A stretch of 64,000 nucleotides of DNA from Pseudonocardia ammonioxydans (GTDB lineage Bacteria; Actinomycetota; Actinomycetes; Mycobacteriales; Pseudonocardiaceae). The position numbers and the translations under genes are program-made. The notes under the pieces were generated by a model. The model did not search any database, had not been told where the DNA came from, and was given only the letters and a program-made list of their open reading frames with translations. Shown piece by piece: positions 27,564 to 38,065 of the stretch (position 1 is its first letter; each line of letters opens with the position of its first letter). The stretch spans positions 62,001 to 126,000 of the forward strand of contig NZ_FOUY01000017.1 of assembly GCF_900115005.1 (NCBI RefSeq). The letters run 5' to 3'.

Positions 27564-28436
27564 ATGGGATCGGGACCGCTGCGGGGCACACGGGACGCCG
27601 CTGCAGTGATCCGGGCGGAGGTCGACCACGGCGCCGCCGAGCTGGTGCAGGACCCCGACCGTCCGCAGTCGTGGACGCTGCTGCTCGACGGAACCGCGCA
27701 GTCGCACGTCGACCTCGCCGATCCCGGGCACCTGGAGTTCGAGTACGTGCGGCGGATCGCGCACGTCGCGGATCTGGCCGCGCCGCCGACCGTGCCGCTG
27801 CGGACGCTGCACCTGGGCGGCGGCGCGTGGACCCTGGCCCGCTACCTCGCCTCGACCCGGCCGGGCTCGCCGCAGACCGTCGTCGAGCTGGACGCGGCAC
27901 TGGCCGAGCTGGTCACGCACCGGCTGCCCGGCCCCGGCGAGCCCGACGGGCTGCAGGTCGTGACCGGCGAGGCCCGCGCGAGCCTCGACCGGTTCCCGGC
28001 GCACGCGTTCGACCTGGTGGTGCTCGACGTGTTCGCCGGTGCCCGCACGCCCGCGCAGGTCACGACCGCGGATTTCCTCCGGTCGGTGCGCCGGGTGCTG
28101 GCACCCACCGGCATCCACGTCGCGAACCTGGGCGACGGGGCGCCCTGGCCGTTCCTGCCCGGCCAGGTCGCGACCGCGGGCGCGGCGTTCACCGAGCTGG
28201 CGCTCGTCGCGGCACCGGACGTGCTGCGCGGGCGCCGGTTCGGCAACCTCGTGCTGGTCGCGTCGGACCGGGCGCTCCCGGTACCGGGACTGGTGCGGCG
28301 CGCCGCCGCGGACCCGTTCCCGGCCCGGGTGCTCGACGACGAGCAGGCCCGCGCCCTGGCCGGCGGTGCCGCCGTCGTCACGGACGCGACGGCGGCACCG
28401 TCACCGCGGCCACCGGCCGGGTTCTGGGGCCAGTAG
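27564..28436 (+). CDS. Spermidine synthase-like methyltransferase-fold protein
   Basis: A 290-residue Rossmann-fold protein of the spermidine synthase/SpeE-like group. LRTLHLGGGAWTLARYLA is the cofactor-binding glycine region, VVELDAALAEL the acidic loop, and FDLVVLDVFAGARTPAQVTTADFLR the active-site region. Such actinobacterial homologues lack proof of polyamine synthesis and are often called fused-MFS or spermidine-synthase-like. Two Met codons, 27555 and 27564, are possible; CAGGA spacing favours 27564. It ends 4 bases before the convergent alcohol dehydrogenase gene. Confidence 0.8.
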   Translation: MGSGPLRGTRDAAAVIRAEVDHGAAELVQDPDRPQSWTLLLDGTAQSHVDLADPGHLEFEYVRRIAHVADLAAPPTVPLRTLHLGGGAWTLARYLASTRPGSPQTVVELDAALAELVTHRLPGPGEPDGLQVVTGEARASLDRFPAHAFDLVVLDVFAGARTPAQVTTADFLRSVRRVLAPTGIHVANLGDGAPWPFLPGQVATAGAAFTELALVAAPDVLRGRRFGNLVLVASDRALPVPGLVRRAAADPFPARVLDDEQARALAGGAAVVTDATAAPSPRPPAGFWGQ

Positions 28437-28440
28437 CGGT

Positions 28441-29493
28441 TCAGGCGATCGCCGGGTCCACCAGCACCTTCATCCTCCGGCCCGCCCGCAACGCCTCGAA
28501 CCCCTCCGCGACGACGTCGGTCATCGCGATCCGCTCCACCCACCCGGTGGTGTCGTAGTGCCCGCGCGCCATCAGGGCGATCACCGCCGCATAGTCCTCG
28601 GCGGTGTAGCAGAGCGAGCCCTGGATCCGGGACTCGTTCATCACCAGGTTGATCAGCGGGGTCTCGATGGGGGTCTCGTAGATCGCGACGCTGACCGTCG
28701 GGCGGCCGTTGCCGACCGACGCCGTCGCCGTCTCCACCGCGGCCCGTACCCCGGCCGCGTCGTAGGCGGCGTCGGCACCCCGCCCGTGCGTCAGGTCCGC
28801 GACGGCGGCCGGGACGTCCACCGCACCCGGGTCCAGGGTGCGCGCCCCGAGCCGCTCGATCGCGGCGCGCCGGGGCCCGGACGGCTCGACGACGTACACG
28901 TCCGCGACACCGGTCCCGCGCAGCGCGAACCAGAGCCCGATCCCGATCGGCCCGGCGCCGAACACCACCGCCGTCGAGCCCGGACCGACCTCGCCCAGCC
29001 GCGCCGCGTGGTAGGCCACCGACATCGGCTCGACGAGCGCACCCATCTCCAGCGACACCTCGTCGGGCAGCAGGTGCAGCATGTGCTGGGGCACGACCGT
29101 CGTCTCGGCCATCCCACCGTCGGCCATCAGGCCGTGGAAGCCGATCTGCGCGCACACGTTGGGCCGGCCCGCCGTGCACGCCGGGCAGGCACCGCAGCTG
29201 TAGAGCGGCATGACCGCGACCCGGTCGCCCTCGGTGACCCCGTCGACGCCCGGGCCGACCTCGACGACGGTCCCGGAGAACTCGTGGCCCAGCGTCAGCG
29301 GCAGCTCGCGGCCGGTCAGCGGGTGCGGCCGCCCGTCCGGGATGAAGATCGGACCGGCAAAGTACTCGTGCAGGTCGCTGCCGCAGATCCCGTTGACGCC
29401 GACCCGCAGCCGTACCTCCCCGTGCCCGACCGGTGGCTCGGGGACGTCGGTGATGTCGAGCTTCTCGCGCCCCCGGTAGACGACCGCGCGCAT
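28441..29493 (-). CDS. Zinc-dependent alcohol dehydrogenase, 2,3-butanediol dehydrogenase-like
   Basis: A 350-residue medium-chain dehydrogenase. The catalytic zinc site NGICGSDLHEYFAGP and GHEFSG is followed by structural cysteines CGACPACTAGRPNVC, VEPMSVAYHA and the Rossmann motif GAGPIGIG. The GRELPLTLGHEFSG and IFIPDG context is typical of (R,R)-butanediol dehydrogenases; sorbitol dehydrogenase activity is the alternative. GGGGAG lies 5 bases before the ATG. It occupies the slot between prepilin peptidase and mltG that aroE holds in mycobacteria. Confidence 0.88.
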   Translation of the reverse strand: MRAVVYRGREKLDITDVPEPPVGHGEVRLRVGVNGICGSDLHEYFAGPIFIPDGRPHPLTGRELPLTLGHEFSGTVVEVGPGVDGVTEGDRVAVMPLYSCGACPACTAGRPNVCAQIGFHGLMADGGMAETTVVPQHMLHLLPDEVSLEMGALVEPMSVAYHAARLGEVGPGSTAVVFGAGPIGIGLWFALRGTGVADVYVVEPSGPRRAAIERLGARTLDPGAVDVPAAVADLTHGRGADAAYDAAGVRAAVETATASVGNGRPTVSVAIYETPIETPLINLVMNESRIQGSLCYTAEDYAAVIALMARGHYDTTGWVERIAMTDVVAEGFEALRAGRRMKVLVDPAIA

Positions 29494-29589
29494 GGTTGCT
29501 CCCCTTTCGCCGATGACGATGCCGCACCCCGGTCCACCGGTTCCGGGTGACGACGGTCACGGGTTGGAGCGGGATTGCATGCGCACCCG

Positions 29590-29622
29590 GCGCCGGATCA
29601 GTGCCGGATCAGCGCCGGATCA
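29590..29622. repeat. Three 11-bp direct repeats overlapping the mltG stop codon
   Basis: GCGCCGGATCA, GTGCCGGATCA and GCGCCGGATCA run head to tail; the last unit contains the mltG stop codon (29620-29622). Slippage here would alter only the 3' untranslated region. Confidence 0.85.
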
Positions 29623-30762
29623 GAAAGCGCCCTCGGCCCGGGCCCGGTCGACGTTGCCGAGGTGCTCCTCGTAGGTGACGGCGAAGCAGGAGCCGCCCTC
29701 GGTGGTGCACCGCACGAAGAACAGCCACTGCCCGGGCGCCGGCTCCTCCGCGGCCTGCAGCGCCGTCGTCGACACCGACGCGACCGGGGTCGGCGGCAGC
29801 CCGGTGTTGAGGTAGGTGTTGTACGGGCCGGGGGTGCCGCGGGCCTCGGCGGTGGTGCGCAGCGCCTGCACGTCCAGCGGGTAGTTGACGGTGGAGTCCA
29901 TCTCCAGGCGCTGACCGGCCGCCAGCCGGTTCTCGATCACCCGCGCCACCTTGGGCATGTCCGGGGCCAGGGACTCCTTCTCCACGATCGAGGCGACGAT
30001 CAGCGTGCGGTAGGCGTCCTCCCCGCCGAGGCCGGCGTCGGCGAGCCGCTCCGCGGAGATCTCGAGGACCTCACGGAGCACCTCCTCGGGGGTGCCGCGC
30101 GGGTCGAGGTCGTACGGGCCGGGCGCGACCAGTCCCTCCAGGCGGCGCTCCGGGACCGCGTTGCGGAACCCGGCGTGCGCCCACTCGGGGACGCCGATCT
30201 CGGCGGGGTCGGCCCCGGCCATCGCGGCGCGCAGCTCGTCGACACCGGTACAGCGTGGCTCGCCGTCGGCCTCGCCCAGGCACGTCGCCTGCGAGATCTG
30301 GGAGAGGACGCCCGGGCTGAGCTCGCCGTTGGGCGCGCGCGTGTCGTCGAGCTGGACCCCGCCCCGCACGTCCATGAACCCGACCCGGCGCTCCGGGTCG
30401 ACCAGTGCCTCGGCCGCGGCGCCGCCCGACATCTGGGAGCGCAGCTCGTAGAAGCCGGGCTGGATCCGCGCGATGCCCTCCTCGTCCGCGGCCGCCGACA
30501 CGAACGCGGCCCGTGACTTGACGACGTCCTGGGCCACCAGGGACTCGCCGATGGCGCTGGTGGAGTCGCCGGCCTGCACCCGCACGACGACCGAGCCGCT
30601 GCCGCCGCCGGCGTAGTCGTCCGGGCCGAGCAGGAACACCGCCGCGGCCACGAGCAGCGCACCGACCAGCAGGGCCGAGGCGAGCAGCGCCAGCCGGCGC
30701 CGGCGGAACTGTGTGGGCGTCGGCCGGTGGCGGACGGGTGGGACGGTCACCGCCGCGCTCAC
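29620..30762 (-). CDS. mltG: Endolytic murein transglycosylase MltG (YceG-like)
   Basis: A membrane-anchored lytic transglycosylase that cuts nascent glycan strands and so limits peptidoglycan chain length. The 380 residues have a short basic cytoplasmic tail, one membrane helix (about 24-46, LALLASALLVGALLVAAAVFLL), a LysM-like region (VRVQAGDSTSAIGESL) and the YceG domain with catalytic Glu in IVASIVEKES and TPGPYNTYLNTGLPPTPV. The GTG start at 30762 overlaps the stop of a 19-codon leaderless ORF, so the true N-terminus is uncertain. It follows alaS-ruvX, as in other actinobacteria; ruvX lies 98 bases before that small ORF. Confidence 0.93.
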   Translation of the reverse strand: MSAAVTVPPVRHRPTPTQFRRRRLALLASALLVGALLVAAAVFLLGPDDYAGGGSGSVVVRVQAGDSTSAIGESLVAQDVVKSRAAFVSAAADEEGIARIQPGFYELRSQMSGGAAAEALVDPERRVGFMDVRGGVQLDDTRAPNGELSPGVLSQISQATCLGEADGEPRCTGVDELRAAMAGADPAEIGVPEWAHAGFRNAVPERRLEGLVAPGPYDLDPRGTPEEVLREVLEISAERLADAGLGGEDAYRTLIVASIVEKESLAPDMPKVARVIENRLAAGQRLEMDSTVNYPLDVQALRTTAEARGTPGPYNTYLNTGLPPTPVASVSTTALQAAEEPAPGQWLFFVRCTTEGGSCFAVTYEEHLGNVDRARAEGAF

Positions 30763-30818
30763 ACCCGGTCCCGTGCCCGGGACCGTCGGTTCTCGTCGTT
30801 GTCGCCGGCGCCGGTCAC
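30759..30818 (-). CDS. 19-codon leaderless small ORF coupled to mltG
   Basis: GTG at 30818 opens MTGAGDNDENRRSRARDRV, ending in TGA that overlaps the mltG GTG by 4 bases. TACCCT lies exactly 7 bases upstream, matching the leaderless promoters of this window, and mltG itself has no Shine-Dalgarno sequence. It is either a leader peptide that couples ribosomes to mltG or, less likely, the true charged cytoplasmic N-terminus of MltG separated by a frameshift. Confidence 0.45.
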   Translation of the reverse strand: MTGAGDNDENRRSRARDRV

Positions 30819-30825
30819 GCGTCCG

Positions 30826-30831
30826 AGGGTA
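30826..30831 (-). promoter_or_regulatory. -10 hexamer upstream of the small ORF and mltG
   Basis: TACCCT on the minus strand, 7 bases before GTG 30818. If used, the mRNA starts at the small ORF rather than at the annotated mltG start. Confidence 0.45.
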
Positions 30832-30916
30832 GCGGCCGACCCGCCCCGGACCGCAGACCCCCGAGAGTGTCGATCATGTTCCGGCGCAACCGCCGGCGCC
30901 GCCGCTCCGGCCCCGT

Positions 30917-31383
30917 TCACGAGCGCGCACGGTCCAGCCAGCCCTGCAGGATCTGCACCGCCGCGGCCTGGTCGACCACCGCCCGCTGCTTGCGGCCCTT
31001 CACCCCGCGCCCGGACAGCTGCCGGGCCGCCACGACCGTGGTCATCCGCTCGTCGACGAGCTCCACCGGCACGTCGAGGCCGGCCGTCAGCGCGTCGGCG
31101 AACTCGCGGGCCGCCCGGGCCGCGGGCCCGTCCTCACCGCGCAGGTTGCGGGGCAGGCCGAGCACGACGCCGACGACGTCGTGCTCGGTCACGAGCTCGG
31201 CGATCCGCCGCACGGCCGGTTCACCCGCATCCTCCGCGGCACCGCGCGGCACCGTCTCCACCGGGGTGGCGAGGATCCCGTCCGGGTCGCACATCGCCAC
31301 CCCGACGCGGACCGCGCCCACGTCGATCCCGAGGCGCCGCCCCCGCGTCCAGATCGTTCCCCCGGGCGTCCCGTCGTCCGGGC

Positions 31384-31387
<4 letters not shown>
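30917..31387 (-). CDS. ruvX: Holliday junction resolvase-like protein RuvX/YqgF
   Basis: A 156-residue RNase H-like nuclease. It shows [22 protein letters not shown] (first acidic residue), [30 protein letters not shown] (Glu) and [14 protein letters not shown] (last Asp). The family is implicated in Holliday junction resolution and in pre-16S rRNA 5' end maturation. The GTG start overlaps the alaS stop (GTGA). It lies in the conserved alaS-ruvX-mltG order. Confidence 0.94.
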
Positions 31388-34044
<2,657 letters not shown>

Positions 34045-34373
34045 CGGAAGGTCTCTCGTGACGGGTACGACGACGGCTGGTGCACGGGGCCGCGCTCGGC
34101 GCGACTCCCGTACGCCGACACCGTACGGCGGGGCGGCGCGGCTGCGCCGGTCAGGCTACTCCGCGGGCCCGCGGCGCAGTCCGGTGCGGTCCGGCGACCG
34201 GCGCGCCGACGCCGCCCGCACCGGCGGCACGCGGACCCGGTGCGTGCTCCCGGACGACGAACGGCCGGTGCCGGCGTGCGCCCGAGCACGCCGGCACCGG
34301 CCGCGAACGGTCCGCGCCCCCGGCCACCGCTACCCCGGTGACCGGTCCGCGGATCCGCGTCCCGGGGGCCCCG
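34045..34373. other. 329-base intergenic region between the sigma factor gene and alaS
   Basis: No coding sequence with normal codon bias is seen. It holds the 18-bp hairpin described separately and, nearer alaS, a possible minus-strand -10 element TACGGT (34120-34125), which would give an alaS leader of about 70-80 bases. No T-box-like specifier structure was recognised by eye. Confidence 0.5.
34262..34303 (-). terminator. Perfect 18-bp hairpin after the sigma factor gene
   Basis: Arms 34262-34279 and 34286-34303 are exact reverse complements with a 6-base loop. It lies 70 bases past the sigma factor stop and before alaS on the same strand, so it most likely ends the sigma factor transcript and insulates alaS. 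No U-tract. Confidence 0.7.
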
Positions 34374-35195
34374 TCAGACGGCCACCGGCAACCCTTCCGT
34401 CGAGCCCGCGCCCCGGGGCGCGGGGACGGTCGCGACCGTCCGGGCGGTGGCGGCGGGGCGGTACCGGCGCGGAGCGGGGCCCGCAGCGCCGCCGGGACGG
34501 GCCGGTACGGGCGGCTGGTCCCGCAGCCGTGCGGCCCGGCGTTCGGCGCGCTCGTCGAGGTCGCGGCGCAGCCGCTGCAGCGCCCGGTGCTGGGCGACCC
34601 GGACCGCGCCCGGCGTGGACCCCAGCGCATCGGCGGTCTCCTCGGCGCTCAGACCGACCGCGATGCGCAACGTGAGGATCTCGATCTGCCGGGGCCCGAG
34701 GATGCCCAGCAGGTCGGCGAGCCGCTCGTTGCGCTCGGCGTCGATCACGACCTGCTCCGGGTCGTCGTCCCGGGCGAACCGCTCGGGGATCTCCTCGACC
34801 GCGTCACAGCGGTTGCGCGCCATCGCCCGGAACGCGTCCGCGATCTTGTGCCGGGCGATGCCGAACACGAAGGCCCGGAACGACATCCCGGACAGCCGGT
34901 AGTCCGGCAGGACCGACAGCACCGCCATGCAGACGTCCTGGGCGACGTCGTCGGCGGAGCCGAGCGTGGTCTCGCGCCGGCCGAGCCGGGCCCGGCAGAA
35001 CCGCTCGACCTGCGGCTGCACCCGGGCGAGCAGCAGCGCGACCGCGCGCTGGTCCCCGGCCACGGCGGCGCGCAGGAGCTCCGGCGGGAGCAGGTCCGCA
35101 CCCGCCGGCGACGCCCGCCGCGCCTGCTGCTCCGCCGGGTTCCCGACGTCGGCAGGGACGAGGGGATCCAGCACCGCGGACCCGTCGATCATCAT
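34374..35195 (-). CDS. RNA polymerase sigma factor, ECF type, SigD/ShbA-like
   Basis: A 273-residue sigma factor. Region 2 reads SADDVAQDVCMAVLSVLPDYRLSG with FRAFVFGIARHKIADAFRAMAR; region 4 reads LGPRQIEILTLRIAVGLSAEETADALGSTPGAVRVAQHRALQRLR. The region 2 wording is very close to mycobacterial SigD and streptomycete ShbA. About 55 residues after region 4 are Arg/Pro/Ala-rich and disordered. ATG 35195 is chosen with GGAG about 11 bases upstream. No anti-sigma factor gene (RsdA-type) lies next to it. A secreted protease is encoded divergently. Confidence 0.85.
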   Translation of the reverse strand: MMIDGSAVLDPLVPADVGNPAEQQARRASPAGADLLPPELLRAAVAGDQRAVALLLARVQPQVERFCRARLGRRETTLGSADDVAQDVCMAVLSVLPDYRLSGMSFRAFVFGIARHKIADAFRAMARNRCDAVEEIPERFARDDDPEQVVIDAERNERLADLLGILGPRQIEILTLRIAVGLSAEETADALGSTPGAVRVAQHRALQRLRRDLDERAERRAARLRDQPPVPARPGGAAGPAPRRYRPAATARTVATVPAPRGAGSTEGLPVAV

Positions 35196-35570
35196 CGTGA
35201 CCAGAGCTCCTTCGCTGCGGCACGCCGCACCGTTCCGCGACACCACGGGCCCGGTCCCGCGGGGGCGGGTCGGTGACACGTTCGGCGTCCACTCCTCGGG
35301 CGGGGAGCCGATGCCGGTGGCATCGCCTCGACCACGTCCGACCTGCGATCAAGCCTGTCGAGCCACCCGATCGGGGTCAATCAACATGAACAATTTGCGG
35401 TATGAAGCAACGCGGGGTAGTGCCCTTGGTCCTGCCGGGGTAGCGCATAGCTCGTTCGGACGTCCGACCGGCGTTACCGCTTCGCGTGGCGGAGTCGACC
35501 GTGACCCGGACGCAGCAGCGTCGTTGGACCGTATGTCACGGCCCGACCGCTCCCCCGAAGGATCTCCCCC
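35196..35570. other. 375-base divergent promoter region, locally AT-rich
   Basis: Separates the sigma factor gene (leftward) from the S1 protease gene (rightward). Bases 35375-35410 (around AATCAACATGAACAATTTGC) are much less GC-rich than the rest of the window. On the minus strand TTGACC occurs at 35375-35380, a possible -35 element for the sigma gene. No ORF with convincing codon use was found. Confidence 0.4.
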
Positions 35571-36644
35571 GTGCCTCTGCGCCGTCCTCGCCGACTGCTC
35601 CTCGCCGCTCTCGCCGGAGCCGCCGCGATCGGGATCGGTACCGCCGTCCCGTCGTTCGCGTCCCCGGAGCCGGCCCCGGAGTCGATCACAGGGCTCCCGT
35701 CGCTGACCGAGTCCGCCGCGACGGAGCTGCTGCCTGCGGTGACCGAGGCCGCGGGCGCGGCGCTGGCCGGGGTCTGGTTCGAGGACGGGAAGCTGATGGC
35801 GGGCACCTGGGACCCGGCGCTGGCCCCCGTGCTGAGCGGGCTCGGAGCCACCCCCGTCGTGCGCGACGAGCCGCGGCGCGACCCGATCACCACCCTGCAG
35901 GCGCTCACGACCCGCACCGCCCCGGCGATGCCGGCCGGCCTCGCGTCCTACGGCGTGGACCCGCGCACCGCGCAGGTGGTGCTCGACGTCGTCGAGGGCC
36001 CGGAGGCCGACGCGCTGGCCCACGACCTGACCGCGGGGCTGGACCCGGCGGCGGTGCGCGTGGAGCGGGTGGCCGCCGCGCCGCAGCGGCAGGCCGCGGT
36101 GGCCGGTGGCGACACGATCAGCGACGGCTCCCGGCGCTGCACCGCCGGGTTCGCGGCGTCGGACTCCGCGGGTGACTGGATGCTCACCGCCGGGCACTGC
36201 ACCCGCGGCTCCTCCACCTGGTACGACGCCTCGCAGGCCACGATCGGCACCGACGCGATGTCCGCGGGTGAGGGCATCGACGTCGGCGCCGTCGCGGTCG
36301 AGCCCGGCACCGCCTCCCCGACCGTCTCCGGCACCCGGGTGACCGGGTCGTCGGCCGCCCCGGTGGGTTCGTCGGTCTGCCTCTACGGCTCCACCAGCGG
36401 CCGGTCCTGCGGGACCGTGCAGCGCACCGACGTCACGGTGAACTTCGAGGGTCAGCAGCAGTCCGGGCTCACCGCGGTCGGCGCGTGCGCGCAGGAGGGC
36501 GACTCGGGCGCCCCGTACATCACCGCCGACGGCCAGGCCCAGGGCGTGCACACCGGCGCCGGCGGCTCGGACAACTGCACCAGCTACTTCACCCCGATCC
36601 GCACCGCGACGAACGCGCTCGGGCTGACCCTGGCCACCGGCTGA
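35571..36644 (+). CDS. Secreted S1-family serine protease with propeptide (streptogrisin/alpha-lytic-like)
   Basis: A 357-residue exported protease. A signal peptide covers about residues 1-30 (RRPRRLLLAALAGAAAIGIG), followed by a propeptide to about 175 and the chymotrypsin-fold domain. The triad is His209 (LTAGHC), Asp237 (GIDVGAV) and Ser312 (GDSGAPY). Six cysteines fit three disulfides: 190-210, 270-280 and 306-336. The GTG start follows GAAGGA. No C-terminal binding domain is present. It is divergent from the sigma factor gene and ends 16 bases from convergent rarA. Confidence 0.9.
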   Translation: MPLRRPRRLLLAALAGAAAIGIGTAVPSFASPEPAPESITGLPSLTESAATELLPAVTEAAGAALAGVWFEDGKLMAGTWDPALAPVLSGLGATPVVRDEPRRDPITTLQALTTRTAPAMPAGLASYGVDPRTAQVVLDVVEGPEADALAHDLTAGLDPAAVRVERVAAAPQRQAAVAGGDTISDGSRRCTAGFAASDSAGDWMLTAGHCTRGSSTWYDASQATIGTDAMSAGEGIDVGAVAVEPGTASPTVSGTRVTGSSAAPVGSSVCLYGSTSGRSCGTVQRTDVTVNFEGQQQSGLTAVGACAQEGDSGAPYITADGQAQGVHTGAGGSDNCTSYFTPIRTATNALGLTLATG

Positions 36645-36660
36645 GCCCGGCCGGGCCCGG

Positions 36661-38025
36661 TCAGTCCCGGGTGCCGCGCACCACCCGGCGCAGCTTCGGC
36701 ACCCGCTCGGCGAGCGTGCGTTCGTGGCCCCGCCCGGACGGGGTGTAGTAGTCGATCCCGACGACGTCGTCCGGCGGGTACTGCTGGCGCAGCACGCCGT
36801 CCGGGTCGTCGTGCGGGTAGCGGTAGCCCACGGCGTTGCCGAGCTTCTGCGCCCCGGCGTAGTGCCCGTCGCGCAGGTGCGCGGGGACACCCCCGACCCG
36901 ACCGGCCTTCACGTCGGCCATCGCCGCGTCGATGGCGGTGATCACCGAGTTCGACTTGGGCGCGGTGGCCAGATGCACGGTGACCTGGGCCAGTGCGAGC
37001 CGGGCCTCCGGCATCCCGACGAGCTGGACGACCTGGGCGGCGGACGTCGCGGCGGGCAGCGCGGTCGGGTCGGCCAGGCCGATGTCCTCCGAGGCGTGCA
37101 CCATCAACCGGCGGGCGATGAACCGGGGGTCCTCCCCCGCGACGATCATGCGGGCCAGGTAGTGCAGCGCCGCGTCCGGGTCGGAACCGCGGATCGACTT
37201 GATGAAGGCGCTGATGACGTCGTAGTGCTGGTCGCCGGCCCGGTCGTAGCGGACGGCGACCTCGGTGACCGCACGCTCGACGGCGTCCAGATCGACCGTC
37301 GTCTCCCCCGCCCCGAGGGCGCCGTCGGCCGCGGCCTCCAGGGCGGTGAGCGCACGACGGCCGTCGCCGGCCGAGAGCCGGACCAGCGCGTCCTCGCCGT
37401 CCGGGGCCAGCGTCACGGCGTCGGCCAGCCCCCGCTCGGAGGCGACCGCGCGACGGAGCAGCGCGCGGACGTCGTCCTCGCCGAGCGACTGCAGCTGCAG
37501 CACCAGCGAGCGCGACAGCAGCGGGGACACCACCGAGAACGACGGGTTCTCCGTCGTCGCCGCCACGAGCAGCACGAGCCGGTCCTCGACCGCACCCAGC
37601 AGCGCGTCCTGCTGGGTACGGGAGAAGCGGTGGACCTCGTCGATGAACAGGACGGTCGTGGTGCCGCTGCGGTCCCGGCGGCGCCGGGCCTCCTCGATGA
37701 CCGCACGGAGCTCCTTGACCCCGGCCGAGAGCGCGGACAGCGCGACGAAGTGGCGCTGCCCGCCGCCCGCGCCGGCCATCAGCCGGGCGAGGGTGGTCTT
37801 CCCGGTCCCGGGCGGGCCGTAGAGCAGCACCGACGCCGCCGCGCCCCCGTCGAGCAGGCGGCGCAGCGGCGCCCCGGGCTTGAGCAGCTCCGGCTGGCCG
37901 ACGACCTCGTCCAGGCTGCGGGGGCGCATCCGCGCCGCGAGCGGCGCGTCCGGCCGGGGTGCGGAGTCCTCGTCGTGCGCCTCGCCCGGGCCGGGATCGA
38001 TGTCGAACAGGCCGTCAGTGCTCAT
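36661..38025 (-). CDS. rarA: Replication-associated recombination protein A (MgsA/WRNIP1 family AAA+ ATPase)
   Basis: A 454-residue clamp-loader-like ATPase acting at stalled replication forks. Walker A is [12 protein letters not shown], Walker [13 protein letters not shown], sensor 1 [10 protein letters not shown], and [11 protein letters not shown] the arginine-finger region. The C-terminal tetramerisation domain is recognised by [19 protein letters not shown] and [18 protein letters not shown]. The ATG at 38025 gives a short acidic N-terminal extension. Its position matches rarA (Rv2559c) in the mycobacterial block. Confidence 0.95.
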   Translation of the reverse strand: MSTDGLFDIDPGPGEAHDEDSAPRPDAPLAARMRPRSLDEVVGQPELLKPGAPLRRLLDGGAAASVLLYGPPGTGKTTLARLMAGAGGGQRHFVALSALSAGVKELRAVIEEARRRRDRSGTTTVLFIDEVHRFSRTQQDALLGAVEDRLVLLVAATTENPSFSVVSPLLSRSLVLQLQSLGEDDVRALLRRAVASERGLADAVTLAPDGEDALVRLSAGDGRRALTALEAAADGALGAGETTVDLDAVERAVTEVAVRYDRAGDQHYDVISAFIKSIRGSDPDAALHYLARMIVAGEDPRFIARRLMVHASEDIGLADPTALPAATSAAQVVQLVGMPEARLALAQVTVHLATAPKSNSVITAIDAAMADVKAGRVGGVPAHLRDGHYAGAQKLGNAVGYRYPHDDPDGVLRQQYPPDDVVGIDYYTPSGRGHERTLAERVPKLRRVVRGTRD

Positions 38026-38065
38026 CGCCGTTCAGCCTGCCAGGGCCCCGGCCCGGGCCGTCGTG

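Noticed and set aside
34045..34373. T-box or other riboswitch ahead of alaS
   Set aside because: No specifier loop or antiterminator pattern could be recognised; the only strong structure is a simple hairpin.
36645..36656. GCCCGGCCGGGC palindrome between the S1 protease gene and rarA
   Set aside because: No loop and only 12 bases in very GC-rich DNA; expected by chance at this composition.
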